Shown here piece by piece: positions 1 through 7,484 of a stretch of DNA of 21,741 nucleotides. The stretch is from Dethiobacter sp. (GTDB lineage: Bacteria; Bacillota_D; Dethiobacteria; Dethiobacterales; Dethiobacteraceae): positions 1 to 21,741 of the forward strand of contig JAGXSQ010000025.1 in the NCBI GenBank assembly GCA_018333395.1, given 5' to 3'. The translations under genes and the position numbers were made by a program. The notes beneath the pieces are model-generated. The model was not told where the DNA came from. It saw only the letters and a program-made list of their open reading frames with translations, and searched no databases. How positions within the stretch are numbered: the stretch's first letter is position 1; the number at the start of each line of letters is the position of its first letter.

Positions 1-701
1 ATCACCTCGTTGCGCCGCTTGCGCCCAATGTTGGGCATGGCCAGCAGCACATCGCGTATGCCCAGCGTGCGCGCCAGCACGGGCAGATCGGCCGGGTTGT
101 ACACGGGCAGCGCATTGAGCACATGGCCGTGCAGGCGCTCGTCGTCGTCTAGCAAGCCGGCCACTTGCAGCTCGGGGCTGTGCTGCATGGCGGCGGCAAG
201 CTGGCGCCCGCTTTGCCCGGCACCGTAGATCAGCACCCGGGGCCGTTCGGCGCGGCGCAGCATGCCCTGGTACTGCTCGCCCAGCCAGTGCCGCGCCAGC
301 GCGCGCGAAGCGCCCACAAACAGCAGCAGCAGCAGCGGCTGGATCAGGCCCACGGTGCGCGGCACGCCGGGCACCTCAATCGCGGTAAAGACCGCCGCAT
401 ACAGCAGCGCATACACCGCCACCGCCCGCGCCACCGCCAGCAGCGCCGGCCAGCCGCTGTAGCGGAAAATGGCCCGGTAAAGCCCCGAGACGATAAAGAT
501 CGGCAGCGCCAGCGCCACCGCGCCCGCCACCGCCCACAGCGCTGGCCCGCTGAGCGGCACCAGCTCGCCCAGGCGCAAATAAAACGCCAGCCAGACCGTG
601 AGCACGCACAGCGCCAAGTCCACCAGCAGCACCACGGCGCGCTTGGCGGGGCGTGGCAGGGCGAGGATGGGGTTTGCGAAGGGTGCGATAGTGAAATTCA
701 T
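1..701 (-). CDS. WbpM/CapD-type nucleoside-diphosphate-sugar dehydratase, N-terminal part (cut by window edge)
   Basis: About 233 codons are visible from ATG at 701 and the frame is still open at base 1, so the gene is partial. The product starts with four predicted membrane helices (about residues 21-44, 53-74, 86-108, 112-131), with the family-typical YRAIFRYSG stretch near 75-83. A cytoplasmic Rossmann-like domain follows, with GAGQSG at 160-165. This layout is that of the large membrane-anchored UDP-GlcNAc 4,6-dehydratases (WbpM, CapD, FlaA1-like long forms) that make UDP-4-keto-6-deoxy sugars for O-antigen primers. The catalytic SDR domain lies outside the window and cannot be checked. 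The start overlaps the stop of the upstream sugar transferase as ATGA. Together with the next two genes it forms a likely QuiNAc/FucNAc primer module (inference). Confidence 0.85.
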   Translation of the reverse strand, partial: MNFTIAPFANPILALPRPAKRAVVLLVDLALCVLTVWLAFYLRLGELVPLSGPALWAVAGAVALALPIFIVSGLYRAIFRYSGWPALLAVARAVAVYALLYAAVFTAIEVPGVPRTVGLIQPLLLLLFVGASRALARHWLGEQYQGMLRRAERPRVLIYGAGQSGRQLAAAMQHSPELQVAGLLDDDERLHGHVLNALPVYNPADLPVLARTLGIRDVLLAMPNIGRKRRNEV

Positions 702-1285
702 GGTGTACGCACCCGGTCCCCGGAGCCGCTGCCCGTCAGGGTGCTGGCGATCAGCTTCAGGTATAGCCAGAAATCGAGCTGGCGCAGCATCTGGGAGTCG
801 AGTTCGGCCAGGCGCGCCGGCTCTGACATATCCACTCCCTGCACCTGTGCCAGCCCGGTGATGCCGGGGCGGGCCGCAAACACGCCTTGGCGCTCGCGCT
901 CTTGCACCAGCTCGGTTTGGTTGGGCAGGCAGGGGCGCGGCCCCACCAGGCTCATATCGCCTTTGAGCACGTTCCACAACTGCGGCAACTCGTCGAGCTT
1001 GCTGCGCCGCAAAAAGCGCCCATAAGGCGTGATGGCGGCCGGGTTCACCTGGTGCGTGCCCACCGAGGCGGTATCGGGCCGCATGGTGCGAAACTTGATC
1101 AGCACAAAAGGCCTTTGCTGGCGGCCTACGCGCTGCTGGCGAAACAGGGGTGAGCCGGTGTCAAACCAGCCAGCCAGCCAGAGCAGGGCCAGCAAGGGGG
1201 CCAACAGCAGCAAGCCGGTGCCAGACAGCAGCACATCCAGGCTGCGCTGAGCCAAAAAGCTGGGTTTGGGCAGTGGCACGCTCAT
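698..1285 (-). CDS. initiating sugar-phosphate transferase (short PglC/WcaJ-type monotopic PGT)
   Basis: A 195-residue bacterial sugar transferase that should move a sugar-1-phosphate from a UDP-sugar to undecaprenyl phosphate at the inner membrane, the first step of repeat-unit assembly. It has one hydrophobic N-terminal segment (about 18-40, the re-entrant helix of monotopic PGTs), then FRQQRVG and KFRTM. The catalytic Asp-Glu dyad is D98-E99 in SKLDELPQLWNVLKGD, followed by SLVGPRP and the RPGITGLAQV motif. Length matches the short PglC-like class rather than the long WbaP or WcaJ forms. Both ends are ATGA overlaps: the start with the reductase upstream, the stop with the WbpM-like gene. 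The donor is probably a UDP-QuiNAc/FucNAc-type sugar, inferred from these neighbours only. Confidence 0.9.
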   Translation of the reverse strand: MSVPLPKPSFLAQRSLDVLLSGTGLLLLAPLLALLWLAGWFDTGSPLFRQQRVGRQQRPFVLIKFRTMRPDTASVGTHQVNPAAITPYGRFLRRSKLDELPQLWNVLKGDMSLVGPRPCLPNQTELVQERERQGVFAARPGITGLAQVQGVDMSEPARLAELDSQMLRQLDFWLYLKLIASTLTGSGSGDRVRTP

Positions 1286-2241
1286 CGGTTCAGCCCCTGC
1301 ACCGCACGGCGCAAGCCTTCGTCCAGACCAATGGGCGGTGCCCAGCCCAAGCGTTGCCGGGTGTGAGATATGTCAACCTGCAAAGAGCCGCACAAACGCC
1401 GCGCCACATCGCGTTTGCCCAGCAGGCTGGCAGCCAGCTCTAGCAACCATACGGGCACTGGTAACAGACGCGCCTTGCTATTCATTGCGCGCGCCATGCG
1501 CAGCAGCAACTCCGCTGTCGAGACGTCCTCACCGTCGGCCACCAGGAAAGTTTGATTGGCTGCTGCCGGATGGTCGATGCAGGTCATGATCAGGTCCACC
1601 AGGTTGTCTAGCGCAACCAAGCTGCGGCGGTTTTTGGTTACAGCAGCCAGTGGCAACGGTACACCACGAGCAAGCCAGCGCATCATTGACTGGAAGTTGG
1701 CCTTCACACCCGGCCCGTACACCAGCGGCGGCCGAACGATCACCACCTCCATTCCGGTTTCGGCAGCAATTTGGCGCAGCAACTGCTCGGCCTCGTGCTT
1801 GGAGATGCCGTATGGGTCTTCCGGTGCAGGCGCATCATTGGCCGTGAAAGATTGCCCCACTTCCGTGAACTCGCCGTTCACTTTGATGGAGCTTAGAAAA
1901 ACAAAGCGCCTCACCCCTGCGGAGGCTGCCTGGCGTGCGAGATGGGCTGTGCCTTCGACATTCACCTGCCGATACACGGTCAGCGGGTCAACCGCAAGCT
2001 CTTTCATCACATGTGCCCGAGCGGCACAATGAACGACTGCGACAACGCCTTCCAGTGCCGGGGACCAGTCCGTTGCAGGCCCAAGCCCATCGACTAAAAC
2101 CGTTGCCACTCCAGCAGGAAGCGCAGCATTGACCGATCGAACGGCGGCCACCACAGCGCGACCGTCTTCCCGGCTCAGGCGTTGCAATAGTCGGCCCCCG
2201 ACAAAGCCGGTAGCGCCAGTCACCAGAGTTTTATTTGTCAT
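1282..2241 (-). CDS. SDR-family UDP-4-keto-6-deoxy-sugar reductase/epimerase (WbpV/WbpK-like)
   Basis: A 319-residue extended SDR protein. It has the NAD(P)-binding GATGFVG at 9-15, HCAARAHVM at 71-79 (typical of the WbpV-like branch), Ser117/118 in FLSSIK, and the catalytic pair Tyr144/Lys148 in YGISK. Proteins of this branch reduce UDP-4-keto-6-deoxy-GlcNAc, the WbpM product, to UDP-QuiNAc or UDP-FucNAc; which epimer forms cannot be told from sequence. The ATG at 2241 was chosen because the Rossmann fold begins right after it and AGGG lies just upstream. The frame is open for 41 more codons (to 2364), but that part overlaps scar DNA and has no family character. It sits directly before the sugar transferase with an ATGA overlap. 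Confidence 0.85.
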   Translation of the reverse strand: MTNKTLVTGATGFVGGRLLQRLSREDGRAVVAAVRSVNAALPAGVATVLVDGLGPATDWSPALEGVVAVVHCAARAHVMKELAVDPLTVYRQVNVEGTAHLARQAASAGVRRFVFLSSIKVNGEFTEVGQSFTANDAPAPEDPYGISKHEAEQLLRQIAAETGMEVVIVRPPLVYGPGVKANFQSMMRWLARGVPLPLAAVTKNRRSLVALDNLVDLIMTCIDHPAAANQTFLVADGEDVSTAELLLRMARAMNSKARLLPVPVWLLELAASLLGKRDVARRLCGSLQVDISHTRQRLGWAPPIGLDEGLRRAVQGLNR

Positions 2242-2366
2242 AAAGTGCCCTGAAGGTCTTGTCTGTCGGCCAAAAAATTGTCTGGCAGAGGCGCTGAGTT
2301 GGCGTAAAACCTCTGCAACCAAACGCCCATGCCCTGCTCGGTCGGAGTTTGCGGCTGCAACCATAA
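2238..2366 (-). other. tail of a scar ORF, possible VapB-like antitoxin C-terminus
   Basis: This is the second part of a 71-codon frame that starts in IS481-like sequence at 2453 and ends at the start of the WbpV-like gene. Its final residues, PLPDNFLADRQD, resemble the D-D-F-x-A-E-R type ending seen in many AbrB-fold VapB antitoxins. The match is short and the upstream part has no recognisable antitoxin fold. It may be a remnant joined to the IS fragment by deletion. I do not claim that a protein is made. Confidence 0.25.
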
Positions 2367-2453
2367 ATCAGCCCCAACCTGCTCTATGCTGGCGGCAATC
2401 TCGGCCCGGATAGCCGGTGTGGTGCGGGCGCATTTGTGCAGCGAAATGTTCAT
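2367..2453 (-). mobile_element. IS481-family transposase 5' end, remnant
   Basis: About 29 codons from ATG at 2453 read MNISLHKCARTTPAIRAEIA and a few more residues. This is the usual start of IS481-type transposases, which begin with LHKxAR-TP-x-R ahead of a helix-turn-helix. An AGGAGT ribosome-binding site lies just upstream. The similarity stops abruptly near 2367; no HTH, no DDE catalytic domain and no second terminus are present, so this is only the beginning of an element left after deletion. The frame runs on into unrelated sequence to 2238. Identification rests on pattern memory of the family. Confidence 0.5.
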
Positions 2454-2599
2454 GTCGAAGGACTCCTGGATGACTCAAGTTGCTCAATCAACCCCGCCAT
2501 GACCGCTCTGGCCATGAACAAAGGGAAACGCCTTGAGTCTATGTGATCGTCTGGGATGCGACATTTATACACGAGCCCCGGGGCAAAACGATTGCGGTG

Positions 2600-2675
2600 C
2601 TCATGCAGCCCAGCAGGGGCAGTACCAAGGCCAGCCGGCCTTGGCTGAAAGTACAAGGTCAAACGGGCGCTTCAT
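2600..2675 (-). pseudogene. frameshifted N-terminal remnant of a second initiating sugar transferase
   Basis: From ATG at 2675 the frame reads MKRPFDLVLSA, the classic start of a short bacterial sugar transferase. It then breaks: the same frame gives an unrelated tail and a stop, while the next frame continues with AGLALVLPLLG, the expected hydrophobic membrane segment. Homology ends about 2605, before sequence leading into the IS481 remnant. The start codon overlaps the stop of the upstream PIN toxin gene as ATGA. It is best read as the relic of an earlier priming transferase, now replaced by the intact one at 698..1285. Confidence 0.65.
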
Positions 2676-3118
2676 GGCCCGCTTGGTTTTACATCCCAAG
2701 GGTTGATTACCGTCAGATGGTCGATCCCCTCGAAGTCCTTGGTGTTGCGGGTCACCAGTGGCAGCCGATTGGCCAGTGCAATAGCCGCAATTTGTGCGTC
2801 TTCTGTGGTGATGGGTCGCCCAGATCGCACTCTTTGTGCTCGAACCATGGCGCAATGTGCTGCCGCAGCGGCGTCAAAAGGCAAGCAGCGCCCCGACCAT
2901 TCGGACGCAAACATTTCCTCGGCCGCCTGTGCCAAACCATCGCGCCGTTTGCCTGCAGGCAGCAAAGCCACGCCCGTCAAAATCTCGGCTTGTGTAATGG
3001 CCGATGTTCTCATGGCCGCCTGCGGTAGTTGCGCAAACCACGCCATCACCTTGCTGGAAGGGTTTTCGCGCATCAATTCCGACAGCACATTGGTATCCAG
3101 CAAGTAGGCAGACGTCAT
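2672..3118 (-). CDS. PIN-domain toxin of a type II toxin-antitoxin pair (FitB/VapC family)
   Basis: 148 residues, full length for a single PIN domain. The acidic metal-binding residues of VapC-type ribonucleases are visible: Asp8 in LLDTNVLSE, Glu45 in ITQAEILTG, Asp107 in TTEDAQIAA, and the late Asn/Asp pair in VTRNTKDF (Asn125, Asp128). Such toxins cut RNA (often tRNA) and are held inactive by the partner encoded just upstream. Its start overlaps the antitoxin stop as ATGA, the normal coupling of these pairs. Its own stop overlaps the start of a decayed sugar-transferase gene in the same way. All visible catalytic residues are kept, so the toxin is probably active; its RNA target is unknown. 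Confidence 0.9.
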   Translation of the reverse strand: MTSAYLLDTNVLSELMRENPSSKVMAWFAQLPQAAMRTSAITQAEILTGVALLPAGKRRDGLAQAAEEMFASEWSGRCLPFDAAAAAHCAMVRAQRVRSGRPITTEDAQIAAIALANRLPLVTRNTKDFEGIDHLTVINPWDVKPSGP

Positions 3119-3366
3119 GACAAGTTGGGAGCAGGGCGTGGTGCTTGCCTTGGCGGTATGGGCAGGTCGTCGGCACCCAAGCCCCTAAAGCGTTGGTTCA
3201 CCCGCTCGGCAAAATTCAGCGCCTGGGTACCAGGGGTGTGACCTGACACCGCGTTTTGCAGAATGTGGCGCACCTCCTGCTCCATGGACCAGCCGTGCTG
3301 TGCGGCACGCACGCGCAGACCCAGCTTAACGGATTCATCAAGATTGCGGACGGTTAGGGTACTCAT
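3115..3366 (-). CDS. FitA-like ribbon-helix-helix antitoxin
   Basis: 83 residues from ATG at 3366. The N-terminus, STLTVRNLDESVK, gives the beta strand of a ribbon-helix-helix DNA-binding dimer, followed by LGLRVRAAQHGWSMEQEVRHIL, the two helices typical of FitA antitoxins. The C-terminal part (about 50-83, with AERVNQRFRGLG and a proline-rich end) would wrap the PIN toxin. GGAG is placed six bases before this ATG; an upstream in-frame ATG at 3426 adds 20 residues without family character and was not chosen. It probably represses its own promoter; a palindrome and a -10-like box lie just upstream. The pair sits between galE and the primer-sugar genes. Confidence 0.85.
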   Translation of the reverse strand: MSTLTVRNLDESVKLGLRVRAAQHGWSMEQEVRHILQNAVSGHTPGTQALNFAERVNQRFRGLGADDLPIPPRQAPRPAPNLS

Positions 3367-3396
3367 CAGGCGCTCCGGTTCAGCCAACAGGTTTTT

Positions 3397-3414
3397 ATTG
3401 TAAGCAATGATTGC
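3397..3414 (-). promoter_or_regulatory. candidate FitA operator and -10 box
   Basis: Upstream of the antitoxin start, the minus strand has a perfect 11-bp palindrome (GCAATcATTGC, 3404..3414) followed by a TACAAT box (3397..3402), about 30 bases before the start codon. FitA-type antitoxins bind inverted repeats overlapping their own promoter, so the position fits autoregulation. No good -35 box was found, so the promoter is tentative. Confidence 0.35.
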
Positions 3415-3467
3415 ACTGCATGCCATCCATCAAGGAATCATCCTCCTGCATCCATCCCGCCATGCGC

Positions 3468-4484
3468 TCAAGCATAACCATCAGGGTTGCGTTCCTGCCA
3501 GCGCCAAGTATCGGCCATCATGTCGTTTAGGCCGCGCTGGGCGCGCCAGCCCAGTTCGGCCATGGCCTTGCTGGGGTCGGCCCAGCATTGGGCAATGTCG
3601 CCAGGGCGGCGCGGGGCTAGCCGGTAGGGCACTGGGCGGCCACTGGCTTTCTCGAATGCCCTCACCATTTCCAGCACGCTGTAGCCTTTGCCGGTGCCCA
3701 GGTTCCACACTTGGAGCCCCGCACGGGTTTCAAGTGCTGCCAGCGCTTGCAGGTGGCCCAGTGCCAAGTCCACCACATGGATGTAGTCGCGCACGCCGGT
3801 GCCGTCTGGTGTGGGGTAGTCGCTGCCAAACACGGCCAGCGCTTGCAGTTTGCCCACTGCCACCTGGCTGATGTAGGGCAGCAGGTTGTTGGGTATGCCG
3901 TTGGGGTCTTCGCCTATCAAGCCGCTGGCGTGGGCCCCCACGGGGTTGAAGTAGCGCAGCACCGCCACGCGCCAGCGCGGGTCGGACGCGGCCAAATCGC
4001 GCAACAGCTCTTCCACCATCAGCTTGCTGCGGCCATAGGGGTTGGTGGGGCAGCCTGTGGGTGTGGCTTCGCTGATGGGCATGCGCTCGGGCTCGCCGTA
4101 CACGGTGGCCGACGAGCTAAACACCAGCCTAAACACCCCCGCTTGCGCCATGGCCTGGCAGAGCTTGATGGTGCCAGCCACGTTGTTGTCAAAATACGCC
4201 AGCGGCTGCTGCACGCTCTCGCCCACGGCCTTGAGGCCGGCAAAGTGCAGCACGGCATCTACCTTGTGGGTGGCAAAAAGCCTTTCAAGCAGTGCGCCGT
4301 CGCGAATGTCGCCTTGCACAAACTGCGGCGCTTGGCCTGCCAACTGCGCCACACGCGCCAGCGATTCGGCCGAACTGTTGCACAGGTTATCCAGCACCAC
4401 CACCGCATGCCCAGCCTGCAACAGCTCCAGCGTGGTGTGTGAGCCAATGTAGCCGGCACCGCCGGTCACGAGGTAATGGCGCAT
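3468..4484 (-). CDS. galE: UDP-glucose 4-epimerase
   Basis: 338 residues, the length of E. coli GalE. It interconverts UDP-glucose and UDP-galactose using tightly bound NAD, giving the UDP-Gal donor for the repeat unit. Visible motifs are GGAGYIG at 8-14, the Ser124/125 region in [10 protein letters not shown], and Tyr150-x3-Lys154 in NPYGRSK. The C-terminal half has the epimerase signature YISQVAVG and [20 protein letters not shown] sequence (here [12 protein letters not shown]). The ATG at 4484 was chosen because the Rossmann strand starts there; an in-frame ATG at 4517 would add 11 residues. It could instead act on UDP-GlcNAc, as some GalE proteins do. The gene is followed by the toxin-antitoxin pair after about 100 bases and preceded by a glycosyltransferase remnant. 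Confidence 0.93.
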   Translation of the reverse strand: MRHYLVTGGAGYIGSHTTLELLQAGHAVVVLDNLCNSSAESLARVAQLAGQAPQFVQGDIRDGALLERLFATHKVDAVLHFAGLKAVGESVQQPLAYFDNNVAGTIKLCQAMAQAGVFRLVFSSSATVYGEPERMPISEATPTGCPTNPYGRSKLMVEELLRDLAASDPRWRVAVLRYFNPVGAHASGLIGEDPNGIPNNLLPYISQVAVGKLQALAVFGSDYPTPDGTGVRDYIHVVDLALGHLQALAALETRAGLQVWNLGTGKGYSVLEMVRAFEKASGRPVPYRLAPRRPGDIAQCWADPSKAMAELGWRAQRGLNDMMADTWRWQERNPDGYA

Positions 4485-4491
4485 CAAGGCT

Positions 4492-4695
4492 TCATCCTTC
4501 ACTGTGCCTCTTGGCACCCACTCCCAGCACCTCCATCAACTTCTGGTTGATGCGGTTCACATCAAAGCGCTCTTCGGCCAAGCGGCGGCTCTCGGCACCC
4601 ATGGTGGCCACTAGGCCGGGGTTATGCACAAAGCGCAGCATCGCTGCAGCCAATGCAGGCACATCGCGGGGCCCCAGCCGCTGCCCGATCCGGCC
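4492..4695 (-). pseudogene. C-terminal remnant of a GT4-type glycosyltransferase
   Basis: The last 65 or so codons before the stop at 4492 read as the end of a GT-B glycosyltransferase: RDVPALAAAMLRFVHN, then MGAESRRLAEERFD and a final amphipathic helix. In GT4 enzymes this follows the donor-binding E-x7-E helix, which is missing here together with everything upstream. Similarity fades near 4695. The frame stays open to 4824 but has no family character there. The galE start lies only 7 bases downstream, so this was probably the gene before galE in an ancestral operon, cut down by deletion or by the exchange of the glycosyltransferase block. Confidence 0.7.
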
Positions 4696-4977
4696 AGCAC
4701 CTGAGGAAGATCGGCCAATTGGGAGACTCCCAAGGATGGGGGCTGCGCGCTTGCAGGAAAAAACGTCCATACTGCCTTTTTCAGCGCATCTGAGCCCAAG
4801 CTTTTTCCGCGCATGGGTGCCCAATCACGCTCGGCATGGGCCAAATTTGAGAAATCCAGAGCGGAATTCATGTCCAAATTCTGATTCGGCTTGGGTTGAA
4901 CTTTGGCTGCAAACGGGGTCACGGATTCAGGTTTTCATTGTACTTGTTACAGTTAAGTCGCCGTCCTTTATCATTGC
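4696..4977. other. gene-poor stretch between glycosyltransferase remnant and GT2 gene
   Basis: About 280 bases without a convincing gene on either strand. Open frames here give low-complexity or unrelated translations. It contains a perfect short palindrome (4719..4733) and no clear promoter or rho-independent terminator. It looks like a deletion or recombination scar between the conserved galE side and the variable glycosyltransferase side. Confidence 0.5.
4719..4733. repeat. 15-bp perfect palindrome (7-1-7)
   Basis: TTGGGAG, a single A, then CTCCCAA. It lies just beyond the edge of the glycosyltransferase remnant. The loop is too small for a normal terminator hairpin and there is no T-tract on either side, so it may be a protein-binding site, a relic of a mobile-element end, or chance. 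Confidence 0.4.
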
Positions 4978-5895
4978 TCAGCTGCTTGGCATTATCAAAA
5001 ACAAAAAAGCAAGATAGACACATTCAGTATATCGGCGTCGAAAACGACGTACATTTAATATTAATGATAGACGATCGATGAACCGAAATCGACGCAAGGC
5101 CTCCACAATATAATCGCTTTCTCCCACCGAATCTGCGATTGCCAAAATATCACGCCGGTAAGCACCTGATCGAACCCGCTTCAACCGGCTCAACGCTGCA
5201 CGCCAGCCATAGTTGACTCCTATTTCATTATTTCCATGCTGACGGTAGAGCATGTTCGATTGTGGATCGATGTGCCATTTGCCACCTTGCGCCCGCACAA
5301 AAGCGTAAATCAACCAGTCATGCACCCATATCGTCTGCAGTCGATCGAAGTTTTCAACCACGAAAGCTTGCAGGCCAATAAACACTGCACGAGGTATTAC
5401 AAACGTACAACCCGGTCCAGGGGCACTAAAGAGGTGATCTAAAGACTGGAGTGGGTGAGCCTTGTCAATCCTTTTTTTTCTACCGTCAGGCCAGAACGCT
5501 GTTACATTGCTAGAGTAGCCCTGCGCATTCTGCGAACGAAGGCAATAGATCCCACGCAGCAGCTTGCCCGGAAGCCAAATGTCATCCTGATCAGAGAGTG
5601 CAAAGTAGTCAGCGTCTCCCAGTTCCGTGTCTCGAATGAGACGCAGAAAATTGCGGTGCGCACTTCCGAACCGCTTGTGCGATAGCGGTAGCATGTCGAG
5701 GGTTATGCGATTCGCCCAGCGTGTGAGTGTTGACACAGTACCATCGGATGAGCGGTCGTCGCTAGCGATAATCGTAACACGCACGTCCTGTTGCGTCGAA
5801 ATGCTGTCTAGCTGCTCGTCAAGCCAAGATGCACCGTTGTGTGTGGCAAGAAGAATTCGCACATGTGGTACATACGTGGTGCTCTTCGTTTTCAT
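4978..5895 (-). CDS. GT2 family glycosyltransferase
   Basis: 305 residues from ATG at 5895. GT-A fold family 2: the N-terminal strand RILLATHNGASWLDEQLDSI, then ASDDRSSDGT with Asp46/47, and SDQDDIWLP (about 101-108) carrying the metal-binding DXD. This DQDDIW form is common in rhamnosyl- and related deoxyhexosyltransferases of O-antigen loci. The C-terminal half has WVHDWLIYAF, a frequent acceptor-side feature. The donor and linkage cannot be read from sequence. An in-frame ATG at 5961 would add 22 residues; neither start has a good ribosome-binding site, and 5895 was chosen because family members begin a few residues before the first strand. About 160 bases separate it from the GT4 gene upstream. 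Confidence 0.85.
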   Translation of the reverse strand: MKTKSTTYVPHVRILLATHNGASWLDEQLDSISTQQDVRVTIIASDDRSSDGTVSTLTRWANRITLDMLPLSHKRFGSAHRNFLRLIRDTELGDADYFALSDQDDIWLPGKLLRGIYCLRSQNAQGYSSNVTAFWPDGRKKRIDKAHPLQSLDHLFSAPGPGCTFVIPRAVFIGLQAFVVENFDRLQTIWVHDWLIYAFVRAQGGKWHIDPQSNMLYRQHGNNEIGVNYGWRAALSRLKRVRSGAYRRDILAIADSVGESDYIVEALRRFRFIDRLSLILNVRRFRRRYTECVYLAFLFLIMPSS

Positions 5896-6057
5896 TGTCG
5901 CGGCTGGGTCCGTTAGAGGTGGGCGGAAATTGGTGTCATGGTTTCGGAGGGTTCTGTGCATATTACAGCAGTTGTCGCTTGAATCAGGTGGCCGTCCCGC
6001 TAATTGTCACATCCCGAACGATCGCATGGCGCCACGCCTTGGTCTTGGGTATTCAGA

Positions 6058-7182
6058 TCAAAGTCCGCGGATCAGCAAGCTCCAGAGCTGAAACCAGTCA
6101 GCAGCAAATGGTTCCTCTGGGAGTGAATGTGATTTTTTGCCAAACGTGTGCTTTCTAGCAACCATTTGATGAATGGTTGCTTCCCAAGCTTGAACGTCGT
6201 GAGCCGGCAGGAAAGTCACGGCATCACAATTTCCAACCGTTTCGTGCGCATAAGGTAGGTTCGCCACCACCAACGGTTTCCCGTAAGCCTTGGCCTCCGT
6301 GATAGGAAGCCCCCAGCTCTCTAGTTTTGACGGAAATAACACCACATCACAGTTTTGATATTCATGATCCATCTGCTGTCTTGTTTGCCGACCCAAAAAC
6401 CTAACTCCCGGTACCGATGAGTACCGATGGTAAAGGTCGCGGGCATAGGCGTTCTCCGTGCCGCTAACAGTCAAACGCAACTCCACTAACGCACTTATTT
6501 CTGGTGGCAAGCGGTTAACTGCTTCACACAGTATCTCGACATTCTTGAACACACGAGGGAATGCTGGATAGAGCATCACTAAAGGCCGGTAGGTGTTGAA
6601 AGGCCCCGCAGAGAAATTACTTTGCATTCTGGAATCAGAACCTAACTTTTTGGATGGATAAGCCACCACTACATTTGAGTGACCATAGATGCGCATAAAA
6701 GCTTGGCGCAACCATTCCTGCTGTACTACGACTGCTTGGTTTCGTGAAATGAAAACTCGGTACAATTGACCATAAAAAAGATTAAATAGCGCAAACTTTG
6801 GATCTAGTCTAGCCTCATGCCAAGACATCCTGTAAAAAGGCGAGGAATTATGGCAATAAACTGCTTGACGTCGTGCTTGAACACGGGGTGTAATATCATG
6901 TAGCGACAACCATAGGTCGGGTTTAAGTGCTTGGGATAACTTATTGAATTGAAACCATTCTAGCCAGATGCGCGATAACCAAGAACGCTTTGATTGTGGA
7001 AACTCCATGATTTGCACGCGAGGAATATTATTAATTAATGACTTATGATGTACTAGTGCTGTAATTTTCCAGTTCAAAGGAAGGCACTTTGAAGCAATCT
7101 CTAAACTATCTATCAGAACCGTCAGCGTTCCGCCTTCGATTAGATTTACTGCGGAGACTACTAAATGTTTTTGTTTGTTCAA
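6058..7182 (-). CDS. GT4 family glycosyltransferase (TTG start)
   Basis: 374 residues. The N-terminus, HLVVSAVNLIEGGTLTVL (about 6-23), is the start of a GT-B glycosyltransferase subgroup with a glycine-rich acceptor loop. The C-terminal domain has VRFLGRQTRQQM, NCDVVLFPSKLESWGLPI and the donor-binding E-x7-E (Glu288/Glu296), then AYGKPLVVANLPYAHE. These features are normal for retaining GT4 enzymes such as mannosyl- or rhamnosyltransferases; the sugar is not known. The frame has no ATG near its beginning. It starts at TTG (7182) with AGGAA eight bases upstream (7191..7195), and homology begins right there, so the TTG start is credible. An IS5 scar lies upstream, which may have removed the original leader. 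Confidence 0.87.
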   Translation of the reverse strand: MNKQKHLVVSAVNLIEGGTLTVLIDSLEIASKCLPLNWKITALVHHKSLINNIPRVQIMEFPQSKRSWLSRIWLEWFQFNKLSQALKPDLWLSLHDITPRVQARRQAVYCHNSSPFYRMSWHEARLDPKFALFNLFYGQLYRVFISRNQAVVVQQEWLRQAFMRIYGHSNVVVAYPSKKLGSDSRMQSNFSAGPFNTYRPLVMLYPAFPRVFKNVEILCEAVNRLPPEISALVELRLTVSGTENAYARDLYHRYSSVPGVRFLGRQTRQQMDHEYQNCDVVLFPSKLESWGLPITEAKAYGKPLVVANLPYAHETVGNCDAVTFLPAHDVQAWEATIHQMVARKHTFGKKSHSLPEEPFAADWFQLWSLLIRGL

Positions 7183-7298
7183 TTTACTAATTCCTGCTTC
7201 GGTATCCGCAAATAACTTTCTTTAATGAGCATCTGCAAATTCCCTCATTCCACAGCAAGCGTCTGAACTCCACATCATGAAATCCAGCAGCGTCAAAT
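7183..7298. other. short gene-free stretch downstream of the IS5 scar
   Basis: Between the IS5 remnant and the GT4 gene. It carries only the AGGAA ribosome-binding site (7191..7195) for the TTG start. No clear promoter, terminator or second IS terminus was recognised. Confidence 0.4.
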
Positions 7299-7484
7299 CT
7301 AGGGTATCGGAGTGTCTTGGGTCCGGTTTTCCCCTTTAAGTGGGTTCTCGGGTGCGTGGCGGCGCAGCAAGCCCAGCAGGGCTGCCCACGGGATGACAGT
7401 ATTCATCTCATCGAGGAACACGCGCTTGCGGGTGCGCTTGATGGACAACTCGAATCCGGTGTGGGCAAGGCTGATTTGGTTCAT
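7299..7484 (-). mobile_element. IS5-family transposase remnant (N-terminal codons only)
   Basis: From ATG at 7484 about 40 codons match the usual start of IS5-group transposases: NQISLAHTGFEL, then KRTRKRVFLDEMN and VIPWAALLGLL (compare the family pattern T-R-R-E-x-FL-x-EM-x-x-V-V-PW). After that the frame leaves the family and stops at 7299. The helix-turn-helix remainder and the whole DDE domain are missing, so the element is dead. No clear inverted terminal repeats were found. It sits between the polymerase and the GT4 gene and is in the same orientation as the operon. Confidence 0.65.

Noticed and set aside
165..1025. Long plus-strand open frame (286 codons) over the WbpM-like and sugar-transferase genes
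   Set aside because: It is antisense to two clear families, its translation is rich in Gln, Arg and His with low complexity, and high GC easily creates such frames.
2242..2364. 41-codon N-terminal extension of the WbpV-like reductase
   Set aside because: It precedes the Rossmann fold, lies in scar DNA, and the ATG at 2241 has its own AGGG site and matches family starts.
3711..4442. Plus-strand frame of 243 codons inside galE
   Set aside because: Antisense to a textbook galE with all motifs; the translation is His/Gln/Val-rich without family character.
4611..4922. Minus-strand frame of 103 codons upstream of the GT4 remnant
   Set aside because: It is in another frame from the remnant, has no family similarity and no ribosome-binding site; probably chance.
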